A stretch of 15,700 nucleotides of DNA from Chitinophagales bacterium. GTDB taxonomy: Bacteria > Bacteroidota > Bacteroidia > Chitinophagales > UBA2359. The stretch lies in contig JAHDDN010000089.1 of the NCBI GenBank assembly GCA_020629335.1, positions 1 to 15,700 of the forward strand. The letters are read 5' to 3'. The notes under the pieces are model-generated. The model made no database searches. It was not told the origin of the DNA and was given only the letters and a program-made list of their open reading frames with translations. The position numbers and the translations under genes were made by a program. Below are positions 6,243 through 12,446 of the stretch, piece after piece. Each line of letters starts with the position of its first letter. Within the stretch, counting starts at the first letter, position 1.

Positions 6243-6462
6243 GCGCAAGGGATAGCAGCGGTATGTGGCGTCGAGAGGGAGCTTACGAAGCTTAGTGATG
6301 TGATGGCTGGCCCGAAGGGCAGACAAGCAGCACTTAGCGTAGTAGCTCCCGAACAGCTACATAAGAGCGGATAGCCCGACCCAATCTTTATTTTGCATCG
6401 GAGGGCGCACACATAGGTAGCGCCCCTACAATCCGATGCAAAATAAGGATTGGGGTGCGCCC
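6243..6462 (-). repeat. Structured intergenic repeat, copy B (possible ncRNA or mobile hairpin element)
   Basis: Read on the minus strand, this copy has P1 GCGCA (6460-6456) pairing with TGCGC (6247-6243). P2 is a stem of about 21 bp, 6433-6456 with 6379-6401, with one G-U pair and one extra C. The first core part is GGGCTATCCGCT with TTATGT; P3 is TATGTAGC (6363-6356) with GCCACATA (6269-6262, one mismatch); the second core part is ACATACCGCTGCTATCCCT. The P2 loop holds a small palindrome (6403-6425). The P3 domain has its own GGGAGCT/AGCTCCC stem and a GCCC-TTC-GGGC hairpin. The element starts right after the terminator of cyclophilin 4 and ends 23 bp before the promoter of cyclophilin 3. 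The short open frame on its minus strand is not a gene. Confidence 0.8.
6402..6431 (+). repeat. Small palindromic repeat, copy 2, nested in the loop of copy B
   Basis: GGGCGC (6403-6408) pairs with GCGCCC (6420-6425), and CTACA follows. Apart from a few bases this is the same unit as 3284-3312 (shared text ACACATAGGT and CGCCCCTACA). It occupies the tip of the P2 arm of copy B, as if inserted there. Confidence 0.7.
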
Positions 6463-6468
6463 AAATAA

Positions 6469-6510
6469 AAATGTGAGACTCAAAGCTTATAGGCTCTCAG
6501 TCTCACATTT
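6469..6510 (-). terminator. Terminator of cyclophilin gene 4
   Basis: AAATGTGAGACT (6469-6480) pairs perfectly with AGTCTCACATTT (6499-6510) around an 18-nt loop that can fold further (AGC/GCT). In the minus direction it is followed by TTTTTATTT. It lies 23 bp after the gene's stop. Confidence 0.8.
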
Positions 6511-6533
6511 ATTTTGTTCAATTACTTGGCAGC

Positions 6534-7148
6534 TTAATCCATTACTTCTAATAGTGATTGGTATTCTTTAGGAATATCTTTTCTACCTGGCACGTAGATG
6601 GCTTGAATTTTTGCACCTACTTGGATGGCGTTGACGACTGCTTGGCCGTATAGTACTTGCCCAAATACATTGTGCTTGTCATCTAACCAAGGGGTTGCTA
6701 CGTGTGTAATGAAAAATTGGCTTTCGTTGGTATTGGGTCCTGCGTTAGCCATTGATAGAACGCCTGGCCCCCAGTGTTTTAGACCTAAAGCAAATTCATC
6801 TGCGAAGGTATAGCCGATTCCTCCTTCGCCTGTTCCGTTAGGCGATCCGCCTTGAATCATGAAGTTCGGTACTACTCTATGAAAATTAAGCCCATCGTAA
6901 TAGCCTTGTTTGGCCAGTTCTACGAAATTGGTTACTGTACGAGGTACTTTAGTAGCAAATAAATAAACGAGTATGTTACCTTGGTCAGTTACGATCAGGG
7001 CTTTCATGTCTTTGTCATAAGATGCTTTTTCAATTTTTTTTCGCATCTCACCAGGATCAATTCCTCTTACTTTCTCTTGTGCGTTAAGATCATTCATCAT
7101 GAATACACCTACTAATAATAGGCATAGGGTGAAAAAATGTTTTCTCAT
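6534..7148 (-). CDS. Exported cyclophilin-type peptidyl-prolyl isomerase (paralog 4, divergent)
   Basis: The 204-residue precursor has a Sec signal peptide ([18 protein letters not shown], likely cleaved after LNA, before Q24) and no lipobox, so it should be soluble in the periplasm. The shared helix ([19 protein letters not shown], 30-48) leads straight into the cyclophilin domain without a linker. Arg91, Gln99, Phe146, Trp154 and His159 are conserved. It is the most divergent of the four: [18 protein letters not shown] rather than NGSQFF, DDKH rather than DGKH, and a different C-terminus ([18 protein letters not shown]) that extends beyond the usual end. A longer frame from ATG 7298 crosses the promoter at 7285-7315, so ATG 7148 is used. 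The leader is about 130 nt, unusually long for this window. Confidence 0.92.
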   Translation of the reverse strand: MRKHFFTLCLLLVGVFMMNDLNAQEKVRGIDPGEMRKKIEKASYDKDMKALIVTDQGNILVYLFATKVPRTVTNFVELAKQGYYDGLNFHRVVPNFMIQGGSPNGTGEGGIGYTFADEFALGLKHWGPGVLSMANAGPNTNESQFFITHVATPWLDDKHNVFGQVLYGQAVVNAIQVGAKIQAIYVPGRKDIPKEYQSLLEVMD

Positions 7149-7284
7149 AATTTTTTGCGTTAATTTAAATAATTGAATTGATAGGATAAAGGATATTAGT
7201 TTTAGTAGAAATTGTTTTTTAATGAGTCTAAGACCAAAATTATTGACCTTTTGAAAATTAAAAGGTTTACTTTTTATTGATTGG

Positions 7285-7315
7285 CAAAGGTAGTACATTT
7301 GCTTTCTATATACAA
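7285..7315 (-). promoter_or_regulatory. Promoter of cyclophilin gene 4
   Basis: On the minus strand TTG (7315-7313), 20 nt, then TACCTTTG (7292-7285). Start near 7278. A second weaker candidate, TAATTTTG (7242-7235), lies closer to the gene. The -7 box is back to back with the plus-strand box at 7294-7301. Confidence 0.6.
7294..7301 (+). promoter_or_regulatory. -7 box for the tauE-like gene
   Basis: TACATTTG matches TAnnTTTG and lies 56 nt before ATG 7358. No convincing TTTG is found 18-22 nt upstream. It is one base from the divergent -7 box of cyclophilin 4. Confidence 0.4.
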
Positions 7316-7357
7316 GCTTGCTGAGCCTGTTTGAACTCCTTTATACACCTTCTTTCT

Positions 7358-8116
7358 ATGGACTACTTCAATTACTTTTTAGTGTTTTGTGCTGGCATTG
7401 CTGCAGGCTTTATTAATACTTTAGCTGGTAATGGTTCTGCGGTAAGTTTGGCTGTATTAGCCTATTTAGGTTTGCCTATTAATATTGCTAATGGTACTAA
7501 TCGGATTGGGGTGATGATCCAGAGTTTGGTAGGTTCTTATACTTTTCATAAGAGTGGTTGGTTAGATTGGGGTCAAATTATTCGTTTGGCTATTCCCACG
7601 GTTATTGGTTCGATTGTAGGTGTATTATTGGCGGTTGAGTTGCCTGAAAAGGAGTTAAATATTATTCTGGGTGCTTTGATGTTGGCCTTGTTAGGAATCG
7701 TTTTGATGAAACCTAAACGATGGTTAGAAGGACAAACGACTCGGGTTTTGTCTGCTTATAATTGGAAGTCAGTACTACTATTGCTTGCTGTGGGGTTTTA
7801 TGGCGGTTTTATTCAAGCAGGGGTGGGTGTTTTATTTTTAGCCACCTTTGTATTGGTGATGGGTTTTGATCTTAAGAAGGCTAATAGTATAAAGGTGGCT
7901 ATTGTGGCTTTTTATACACTTCCTGCGATTGTTATTTTTTTATATCATAATCAAATCAATTGGTTTTGGGGCTGTTGGTTAGCATTAGGCCAGAGCATTG
8001 GAGCCTTTGTTGCTGCTCGATTTGCGATCAAAGTGCCCAATGCTAATGTTTGGATCCGACGATTATTGATTGTTATTCTTATCTTAGCCATGTTTAAGTT
8101 TTGGGGATTTGTTTAG
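7358..8116 (+). CDS. TauE/SafE family membrane permease
   Basis: The 252-residue protein is strongly hydrophobic, with about eight membrane segments (for example near residues 5-25, 75-95, 100-118, 137-170, 178-197, 202-222 and 235-251). The N-terminal half carries the family pattern: GIAAGFINTLAGNGS, a proline-containing LGLPINIANGTNRIGV loop, and a second related half beginning GFYGGFIQAGVGV. This duplicated G-rich motif is typical of the TauE/SafE group (PF01925), whose members are proposed exporters of sulfite, sulfoacetate and other organosulfur anions in the inner membrane. The substrate cannot be told from the sequence. The frame is open from TTG 7331, but ATG 7358 directly precedes the first membrane helix. 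coaX follows after 25 bp, so the two may share a transcript. No sulfur-metabolism genes are nearby. Confidence 0.9.
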   Translation: MDYFNYFLVFCAGIAAGFINTLAGNGSAVSLAVLAYLGLPINIANGTNRIGVMIQSLVGSYTFHKSGWLDWGQIIRLAIPTVIGSIVGVLLAVELPEKELNIILGALMLALLGIVLMKPKRWLEGQTTRVLSAYNWKSVLLLLAVGFYGGFIQAGVGVLFLATFVLVMGFDLKKANSIKVAIVAFYTLPAIVIFLYHNQINWFWGCWLALGQSIGAFVAARFAIKVPNANVWIRRLLIVILILAMFKFWGFV

Positions 8117-8141
8117 GAATAATTCTTAAATAGCTATTACA

Positions 8142-8879
8142 ATGAATAATTTATGTATTGACATGGGCAATACCAGAGTCAAATTAGCCCTCTTTAATGA
8201 TGGGAAATTACAGCAAATTGAAAAGCGAAAAGGCATTTCAGTAAAAACGGCTCAAAAATACTTAGAGTTATGGAGTATTGATCGTTGTATTATATCCTCT
8301 GTGCGTAATTATGATGAGTCTGTCGATAGTTATTTAGCGGATCATTGTCAGACTTTTGTCAAATTAACGCATCTCACTCTTATTCCCATTACTAATAATT
8401 ACCAAACACCTCAGACTTTAGGGCGAGATCGTTTAAGTGCTGTCATAGGTGCTAATTCGCTATATCCTAATGAAAATATATTAGTCATTGATTCAGGAAC
8501 CTGTATCAAATTTGATTTTATTGATGCACAGGCTTGTTATTGGGGTGGTGCTATCTCTCCTGGGATGGCTATGCGCTTTAAAGCGATGCACACTTTCACT
8601 GATCAATTGCCGTTATTAAACAAGGTCGATGATTTTCCCCTCATTGGTAATAGCACAAAAACCAGCATGGAAAGCGGCGCTCTTTGGGGTGTTATTGCTG
8701 AAGTAGACGGTATAATTGATGAATATCTTAGGAGATATGAAGATTTAAGGGTTTTGTGTACAGGAGGAGACGGTCATTTCTTTGAATCTCGGCTTAAAAA
8801 TCAGATATTTGTCCAGCCAAACTTGGTCCTTATTGGGCTAAATAAAATAATCAAACATAATGCGACATTTGCAGACTAG
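8142..8879 (+). CDS. coaX: Type III pantothenate kinase
   Basis: CoaX phosphorylates pantothenate with ATP, the first step of coenzyme A synthesis, and belongs to the ASKHA fold. The 245-residue length is typical. Visible motifs: the phosphate-binding N-terminus LCIDMGNTRVKLALF (Asp7, Gly9, Asn10); TLGRDRLSA, with the catalytic-base Asp96; VIDSGTCIKFDFI (117-126), the second phosphate loop; GGAISPGMAMRFKAMH (135-150); and CTGGDG near the C-terminus. Type III enzymes are known to need a monovalent cation and to escape feedback by CoA. The last 20 nt overlap the start of the barrel-protein gene, which suggests translational coupling. Linkage of coaX to an outer-membrane protein, a TPR protein and lptC is, as I recall, a recurrent order in Bacteroidota. 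Confidence 0.96.
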   Translation: MNNLCIDMGNTRVKLALFNDGKLQQIEKRKGISVKTAQKYLELWSIDRCIISSVRNYDESVDSYLADHCQTFVKLTHLTLIPITNNYQTPQTLGRDRLSAVIGANSLYPNENILVIDSGTCIKFDFIDAQACYWGGAISPGMAMRFKAMHTFTDQLPLLNKVDDFPLIGNSTKTSMESGALWGVIAEVDGIIDEYLRRYEDLRVLCTGGDGHFFESRLKNQIFVQPNLVLIGLNKIIKHNATFAD

Positions 8880-10182
8880 TCTTTTTATACTTGTTCTGGG
8901 TCTTTTCATCTCTGTTGATGGATTATCACAAATTTACAAAGAGAATTCCCCTTACTCTTATTTCGGCTTTGGAACTTTGCATCCAACCCAACAAGCACTA
9001 AACCGTTCAATGGGCGGGCTGAGCATACCCCATCGCTCCCCAGTTCACATAAATCCTGACAATCCAGCGTCTTATTCCAGTATACGCTTTGCGACCTTGG
9101 AGACTGCTTTTTTTGGTAATGGATTGTGGTTACGAAATGCGGATACTACTCATAGAACTGGTACTAGTTCTATCTCTTATATCAATTTGGGGTTCCCTGT
9201 TGGTAAAAAGGGTGGAATGAGCTTGGGACTAGCTCCTTATTCTTCTATCAATTATGATATACTTGATGAAGGTACACTCATTGATACGGAAGGAAATGAA
9301 GTTACTGAACAGTATAACTTTATTGGTACTGGGGAGGTTTATCAGGTTTATGCTGGAGGAGCTTATCAAATTTTCCGTATTGCAGGAGATTCGATTCGAA
9401 CAAAATCCTTAAATATCGGTTTAAACTTTGGTTATCTGTTTGGTAATTATGATCGTAGGGTAATTTCTTACTTACCTCAAGATACTTACGATTTTGGTAA
9501 CCGCTCTATAGAAGAACAAGGTATTGGTGGCTTCCAATGGAAATTAGGACTGATGTATATGCAGCAGTTGACTGATAAAACTTATTTGGTTGGTGGAGCA
9601 ACTGCCACGACTCAAGCTTCTTTGAATACTGAGACGAATTCTTATCTTTTCAGACGAAATGATTTCGGCCAATTAGTGGATACTGTATCCGCAACTATAG
9701 GAGCTGAAGGAAAAATAAAATTGCCTAGTGGTTTGGGCTTTGGCCTAGCCATACAACGACCCAGTCACTGGATGGTAGGTTTTGATATAAAAATGACTAA
9801 TTGGCAAGAATACAGCGTCAATGATGTATCAGAAGATGTTTTGACCAATAGTATTAGATATTCAGTAGGTTTAGGGGTTACTCCTGAGCCCAATGCTATT
9901 AGAGGTTTTTTCCAGAAGACGAATTATCGTTTTGGAGCCTATTATGATTCTGGATATTTACAAATTAGTGACACCAATATTAGCGAATTTGGCTTAACTT
10001 TCGGCTTAGGTTTACCCTTAAGACCTATTCCTAAGACTAATTTGTATTCAAAATTAAACCTTTCATTCGAACTAGGTCAAAAAGGTACGATTAGCAATGA
10101 TCTACTTAGAGAAAGTTTCTTTAAGTTCAACATAGGTGTCAATGTTAATGACATCTGGTTTATTAAGAGAAAATTTGATTAA
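8860..10182 (+). CDS. Outer-membrane beta-barrel protein of Bacteroidota type (uncharacterised)
   Basis: The 440-residue precursor begins with a signal peptide (MRHLQTSLFILVLGLFISVDGLSQ). The mature protein opens with NSPYSYFGFGTLHP, a Ser/Tyr/Gly-rich start common in Bacteroidota barrel proteins. Many short alternating strands follow (for example GGMSLGLAPYSSINYDI, SLNIGLNFGYLFGNYD, FRFG-like TNYRFGAYYDSGYLQ), and the C-terminus ends in aromatic and basic residues (NVNDIWFIKRKFD). The 20-residue conserved motif near 50-70 (LNRSMGGLSIPHRS ... INPDNPASYSS) resembles the plug or N-terminal region of FadL/PorV-like proteins, but I cannot assign it to either. The start overlaps the end of coaX by 20 nt. 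The location in the outer membrane is inferred. The function is unknown; a transport or assembly role is possible. Confidence 0.82.
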   Translation: MRHLQTSLFILVLGLFISVDGLSQIYKENSPYSYFGFGTLHPTQQALNRSMGGLSIPHRSPVHINPDNPASYSSIRFATLETAFFGNGLWLRNADTTHRTGTSSISYINLGFPVGKKGGMSLGLAPYSSINYDILDEGTLIDTEGNEVTEQYNFIGTGEVYQVYAGGAYQIFRIAGDSIRTKSLNIGLNFGYLFGNYDRRVISYLPQDTYDFGNRSIEEQGIGGFQWKLGLMYMQQLTDKTYLVGGATATTQASLNTETNSYLFRRNDFGQLVDTVSATIGAEGKIKLPSGLGFGLAIQRPSHWMVGFDIKMTNWQEYSVNDVSEDVLTNSIRYSVGLGVTPEPNAIRGFFQKTNYRFGAYYDSGYLQISDTNISEFGLTFGLGLPLRPIPKTNLYSKLNLSFELGQKGTISNDLLRESFFKFNIGVNVNDIWFIKRKFD

Positions 10183-10196
10183 ATAAATATATTATT

Positions 10197-11564
10197 ATGA
10201 ACAGCTTATTGAAATTATCCGTAACCGCACTGATATTTTTTATATTAGGCTCTTTCACTATTAATGCCCAAGATGCAAAAGAAAAATGCACCAAATGTGA
10301 AGAGCAAGAATGCTTAGAAAACTACTCTTTATTCTATGAGTTTTATAAGCAAGATAACTATGATGAGGCTTTGCCTTACTGGAGAAAGGTTTTCATCGAA
10401 AATCCAGGTTTGCGAAAAACAACTTACTTCGCTGGGGAAAAAATCTTTACTAAAAAGATTAAAGAAACAGAAGACGCTGCACTTATTGATAAATACATTG
10501 ACACCTTATTTATGGTTTATGACCAAAGAGCTAAATGCTGGGGTGAAAGGGGGAAATTAATTGGGAAGAAGGTTCAATACATGAGCAAGTACCGAAAAGA
10601 AGGTAATGAAGAAGAGATCTTCAATATGCGTAAAGAATCTATCGAATTAAGCGGAAATGATGCTGGCTACTATCTATTAACGCCTTACTTCACAAATATC
10701 ATTGATAAGTACTTAGCTAAAGAAGAAGGATATGAAGCTGATAAAGTAGAATCTATCTACAATGAATTAAAAGGTATCGCTGAGCATAATATCGGTTTAG
10801 AAGATTCTAAGTACAAGGATAAATACCAAGATGTATTAGATAAAATGACGCCTATCTATGAAAAGGTAATGTTGAAAACAGAGTTAGAAGGTATCGTTGA
10901 CTGTGCATCTGCTAAAGAATACTACCAAGCAGAAGTAGCTGCTAAGCCTGATGACTTAAAGACACTTCAAAGAGCATATGAGTCATTGAAAAAATTTGAC
11001 TGTAAGTCTGACCCTTTCTTCTTAGAAGTTTTACAGAAATTAAATACTATCGATCCTTCTGCTAATAGAATGTTATTCTTAGCTAAGTACTATGGTGATC
11101 AAGGAGATGTTTCTAAAGCTACTCAAATGATGAATGAGGCTTTAGCTTTATCTACTGATCCAAGCGACAAAGCTGATATCTACTGGGGATTAGCAAAAAT
11201 CCACCGTTATAAGAATAAAGATTATCCTACAGCTAGAGATTATGCTCGTAAAGCAGCAGAACAAAGACCAGGCTGGGGAGACCCTTACATATTCATCGGT
11301 GAGATGTATGTAGCCAGCGGAGCAAGCTGTAAAAGCCAAAATGAATTTTATGGCTGGGCTGTTAGTTGGGTAGCTGTTGATCAATTTGCTAAAGCAAAGA
11401 ATATAGATCCTTCTGTTACTGATAAAGCTAATAAGCTAATTGGTAAATATGCTGCTTACTATCCTGGAAGAGAAGACATGTTTACAAGAGATATCAAAGA
11501 AGGTCAATCTTATACTGTTAAGTGTTGGATTGGTGCTACTACGACTGCGAGAGCAAAGAAATAA
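10197..11564 (+). CDS. Secreted TPR-like repeat protein
   Basis: The 455-residue precursor has a signal peptide (MNSLLKLSVTALIFFILGSF..INA, likely cleaved before Q25). The mature N-terminus carries a cysteine cluster CTKCEEQEC (residues 31-39). It is followed by a TPR-like pair LFYEFYKQDNYDEALPYWRKVFIENPG (about 44-70; key residues Y, A and P at TPR positions). The rest is helical. The second half has further TPR-like units: MLFLAKYYGDQGDVSKATQMM, DIYWGLAKIHRYKNKDYPTARDYARKA and the conserved GWGDPYIFIGEMY. Two late cysteines (ASCKSQ and KCWIG) could pair with earlier ones. The gene follows the barrel gene by 14 bp and ends at a strong terminator, so it closes the coaX unit. TPR proteins usually scaffold complexes; here that is inference. 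I do not recognise the specific family. Confidence 0.82.
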   Translation: MNSLLKLSVTALIFFILGSFTINAQDAKEKCTKCEEQECLENYSLFYEFYKQDNYDEALPYWRKVFIENPGLRKTTYFAGEKIFTKKIKETEDAALIDKYIDTLFMVYDQRAKCWGERGKLIGKKVQYMSKYRKEGNEEEIFNMRKESIELSGNDAGYYLLTPYFTNIIDKYLAKEEGYEADKVESIYNELKGIAEHNIGLEDSKYKDKYQDVLDKMTPIYEKVMLKTELEGIVDCASAKEYYQAEVAAKPDDLKTLQRAYESLKKFDCKSDPFFLEVLQKLNTIDPSANRMLFLAKYYGDQGDVSKATQMMNEALALSTDPSDKADIYWGLAKIHRYKNKDYPTARDYARKAAEQRPGWGDPYIFIGEMYVASGASCKSQNEFYGWAVSWVAVDQFAKAKNIDPSVTDKANKLIGKYAAYYPGREDMFTRDIKEGQSYTVKCWIGATTTARAKK

Positions 11565-11586
11565 TTAAGTATAAATAACACAATGG

Positions 11587-11621
11587 AAAGGGAGCAAAAT
11601 CGTTATGATTCTGCTCCCTTT
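11587..11621 (+). terminator. Terminator after the TPR-like gene
   Basis: AAAGGGAGCA (11587-11596) pairs with TGCTCCCTTT (11612-11621). The 15-nt loop contains a further AATC/GATT pair. The stem continues into a T-rich tail (TTTTTTATA). It ends the tauE/coaX-barrel-TPR unit 23 bp after the stop codon. Confidence 0.9.
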
Positions 11622-11679
11622 TTTATATTCTATTCGTTTCTGCAACTATTGCTATATTTTACATAAAACACGATAAAAG

Positions 11680-12240
11680 ATGAGTATTAGACTTGTGATT
11701 ATTTTATTATTTATTGCTTTTACATTCTCTGCTTGTGAAAATAATTTAGAGGAGTTAAAGAATGTCAATGACGAGATCACACCAACAATAGAGACCTCTA
11801 AAGGCGTAAGTATTCTTTATAGTGAAAAAGGTAAGTTACAAGCTAAATTGAAAGCTCCTACCCTCTTGCGCCATAAGACTGATGACCCATATATTGAGTT
11901 TCCTGATGGTGTGACGATGGAGTTTTTTGATGATAATCAAAGAGCGACTAGTACACTCAAAGCTGACTATGGTATCAAGTACGAAAAGAAAGAGGAAATA
12001 ACAGTCAAAAGGAATGTAGAAGTCGTAAATGAAAAGGGCGAAACACTAACAACGGAAGAGCTCGCCTATAACGAACAAAAAAGAATCATTAGTTCAGATA
12101 AGAAGGTAAAAATTGTTACCAAGAACGATATTATTACTGGAGATGGAATGGAAGCAAGAGAGGAAGAGAAATTCAGCAAATGGAGAGTAATTAACCCTGT
12201 TGGACAAAGCCGTTATTCTGAAGGCGATTTAAATCAATAA
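11680..12240 (+). CDS. lptC: LPS export system periplasmic protein LptC (lipoprotein form)
   Basis: LptC passes lipopolysaccharide from the LptB2FG ABC transporter to the periplasmic LptA bridge. The 186-residue precursor carries a lipoprotein signal (MSIRLVIILLFIAFTFSAC, Cys19), as is common in Bacteroidota, rather than the membrane helix of the E. coli protein. The LptC/OstA-type beta-jellyroll follows: VSILYSEKGKLQAKLKAP (about 44-61), DPYIEFPDGVTMEFFDD (68-84), ATSTLKADYGIKYEKKEEI, VVNEKGETLTTEELAYNEQK, and KIVTKNDIITGDGMEA near the end. The alternating pattern and the order of these blocks are typical of the family. Upstream lies the terminator of the TPR gene, so a local promoter is expected; only a weak TATATTTT (11653-11660) is seen. 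No other lpt genes are in the window. Confidence 0.9.
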   Translation: MSIRLVIILLFIAFTFSACENNLEELKNVNDEITPTIETSKGVSILYSEKGKLQAKLKAPTLLRHKTDDPYIEFPDGVTMEFFDDNQRATSTLKADYGIKYEKKEEITVKRNVEVVNEKGETLTTEELAYNEQKRIISSDKKVKIVTKNDIITGDGMEAREEEKFSKWRVINPVGQSRYSEGDLNQ

Positions 12241-12256
12241 GTACACTTTTGGACAT

Positions 12257-12288
12257 AAAAAAACCCACTCACTTTTCAGTGAATGGGT
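12257..12288 (-). terminator. Terminator of tRNA-Thr
   Basis: On the minus strand ACCCATTCACT (12288-12278), loop GAAA, AGTGAGTGGGT (12273-12263), then T7. The one mismatch seen on the plus strand becomes a U-G pair in the minus transcript, so it works best for the tRNA. It begins at the last base of the encoded CCA. On the plus strand it could also stop lptC transcripts weakly. Confidence 0.9.
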
Positions 12289-12364
12289 GGAGCCGATGGA
12301 CGGATTCGAACCGCCGACCCGCTGATTACAAATCAGCTGCTCTGGCCAACTGAGCTACATCGGC
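12288..12364 (-). tRNA. tRNA-Thr (anticodon TGT)
   Basis: Read on the minus strand, the acceptor stem is GCCGATG/CATCGGC. The D arm is GCTC...GAGC with loop AGTTGGCCA. The anticodon arm is GCTGA-TTTGTAA-TCAGC with anticodon TGT (reads ACA). There is a 5-nt variable region, and the T arm GGCGG-TTCGAAT-CCGTC has one G-U pair. The discriminator is T, and CCA is encoded (12290-12288). All four arms pair, so it should be functional. It has its own promoter and terminator and stands between lptC and dnaN. Confidence 0.97.
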
Positions 12365-12376
12365 TTTCAAGGAGTG

Positions 12377-12406
12377 CAAAAATAATAACTCCTTTTATTT
12401 TGCAAA
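12377..12406 (-). promoter_or_regulatory. Promoter of tRNA-Thr
   Basis: On the minus strand TTTG (12406-12403), 18 nt, then TATTTTTG (12384-12377). The predicted start near 12370 is about 6 nt before the mature tRNA 5' end. Confidence 0.7.
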
Positions 12407-12415
12407 ACTTTTTTC

Positions 12416-12438
12416 AAAAAAAAATGTAATTTTTTTTT
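12416..12438 (-). terminator. Possible AT-only terminator after dnaN
   Basis: A9T, 3-nt loop, AT9 lies 9-31 bp after the dnaN stop and forms a 10-bp stem of A-T pairs only, ending in T9 in either direction. It has no GC core, so it is a weak candidate and may be just homopolymer sequence. Confidence 0.35.
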
Positions 12439-12446
12439 GCCTGACC

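Noticed and set aside
6221..6412. 63-codon open frame on the minus strand
   Set aside because: It lies inside structured repeat copy B, follows its hairpins and has no protein features. The repeat explains the sequence.
7148..7298. N-terminally extended cyclophilin 4 starting at ATG 7298 (likewise ATG 5352 and ATG 6177 for paralogs 2 and 3)
   Set aside because: The extensions overlap or abut predicted promoters and would bury the signal peptides inside the protein.
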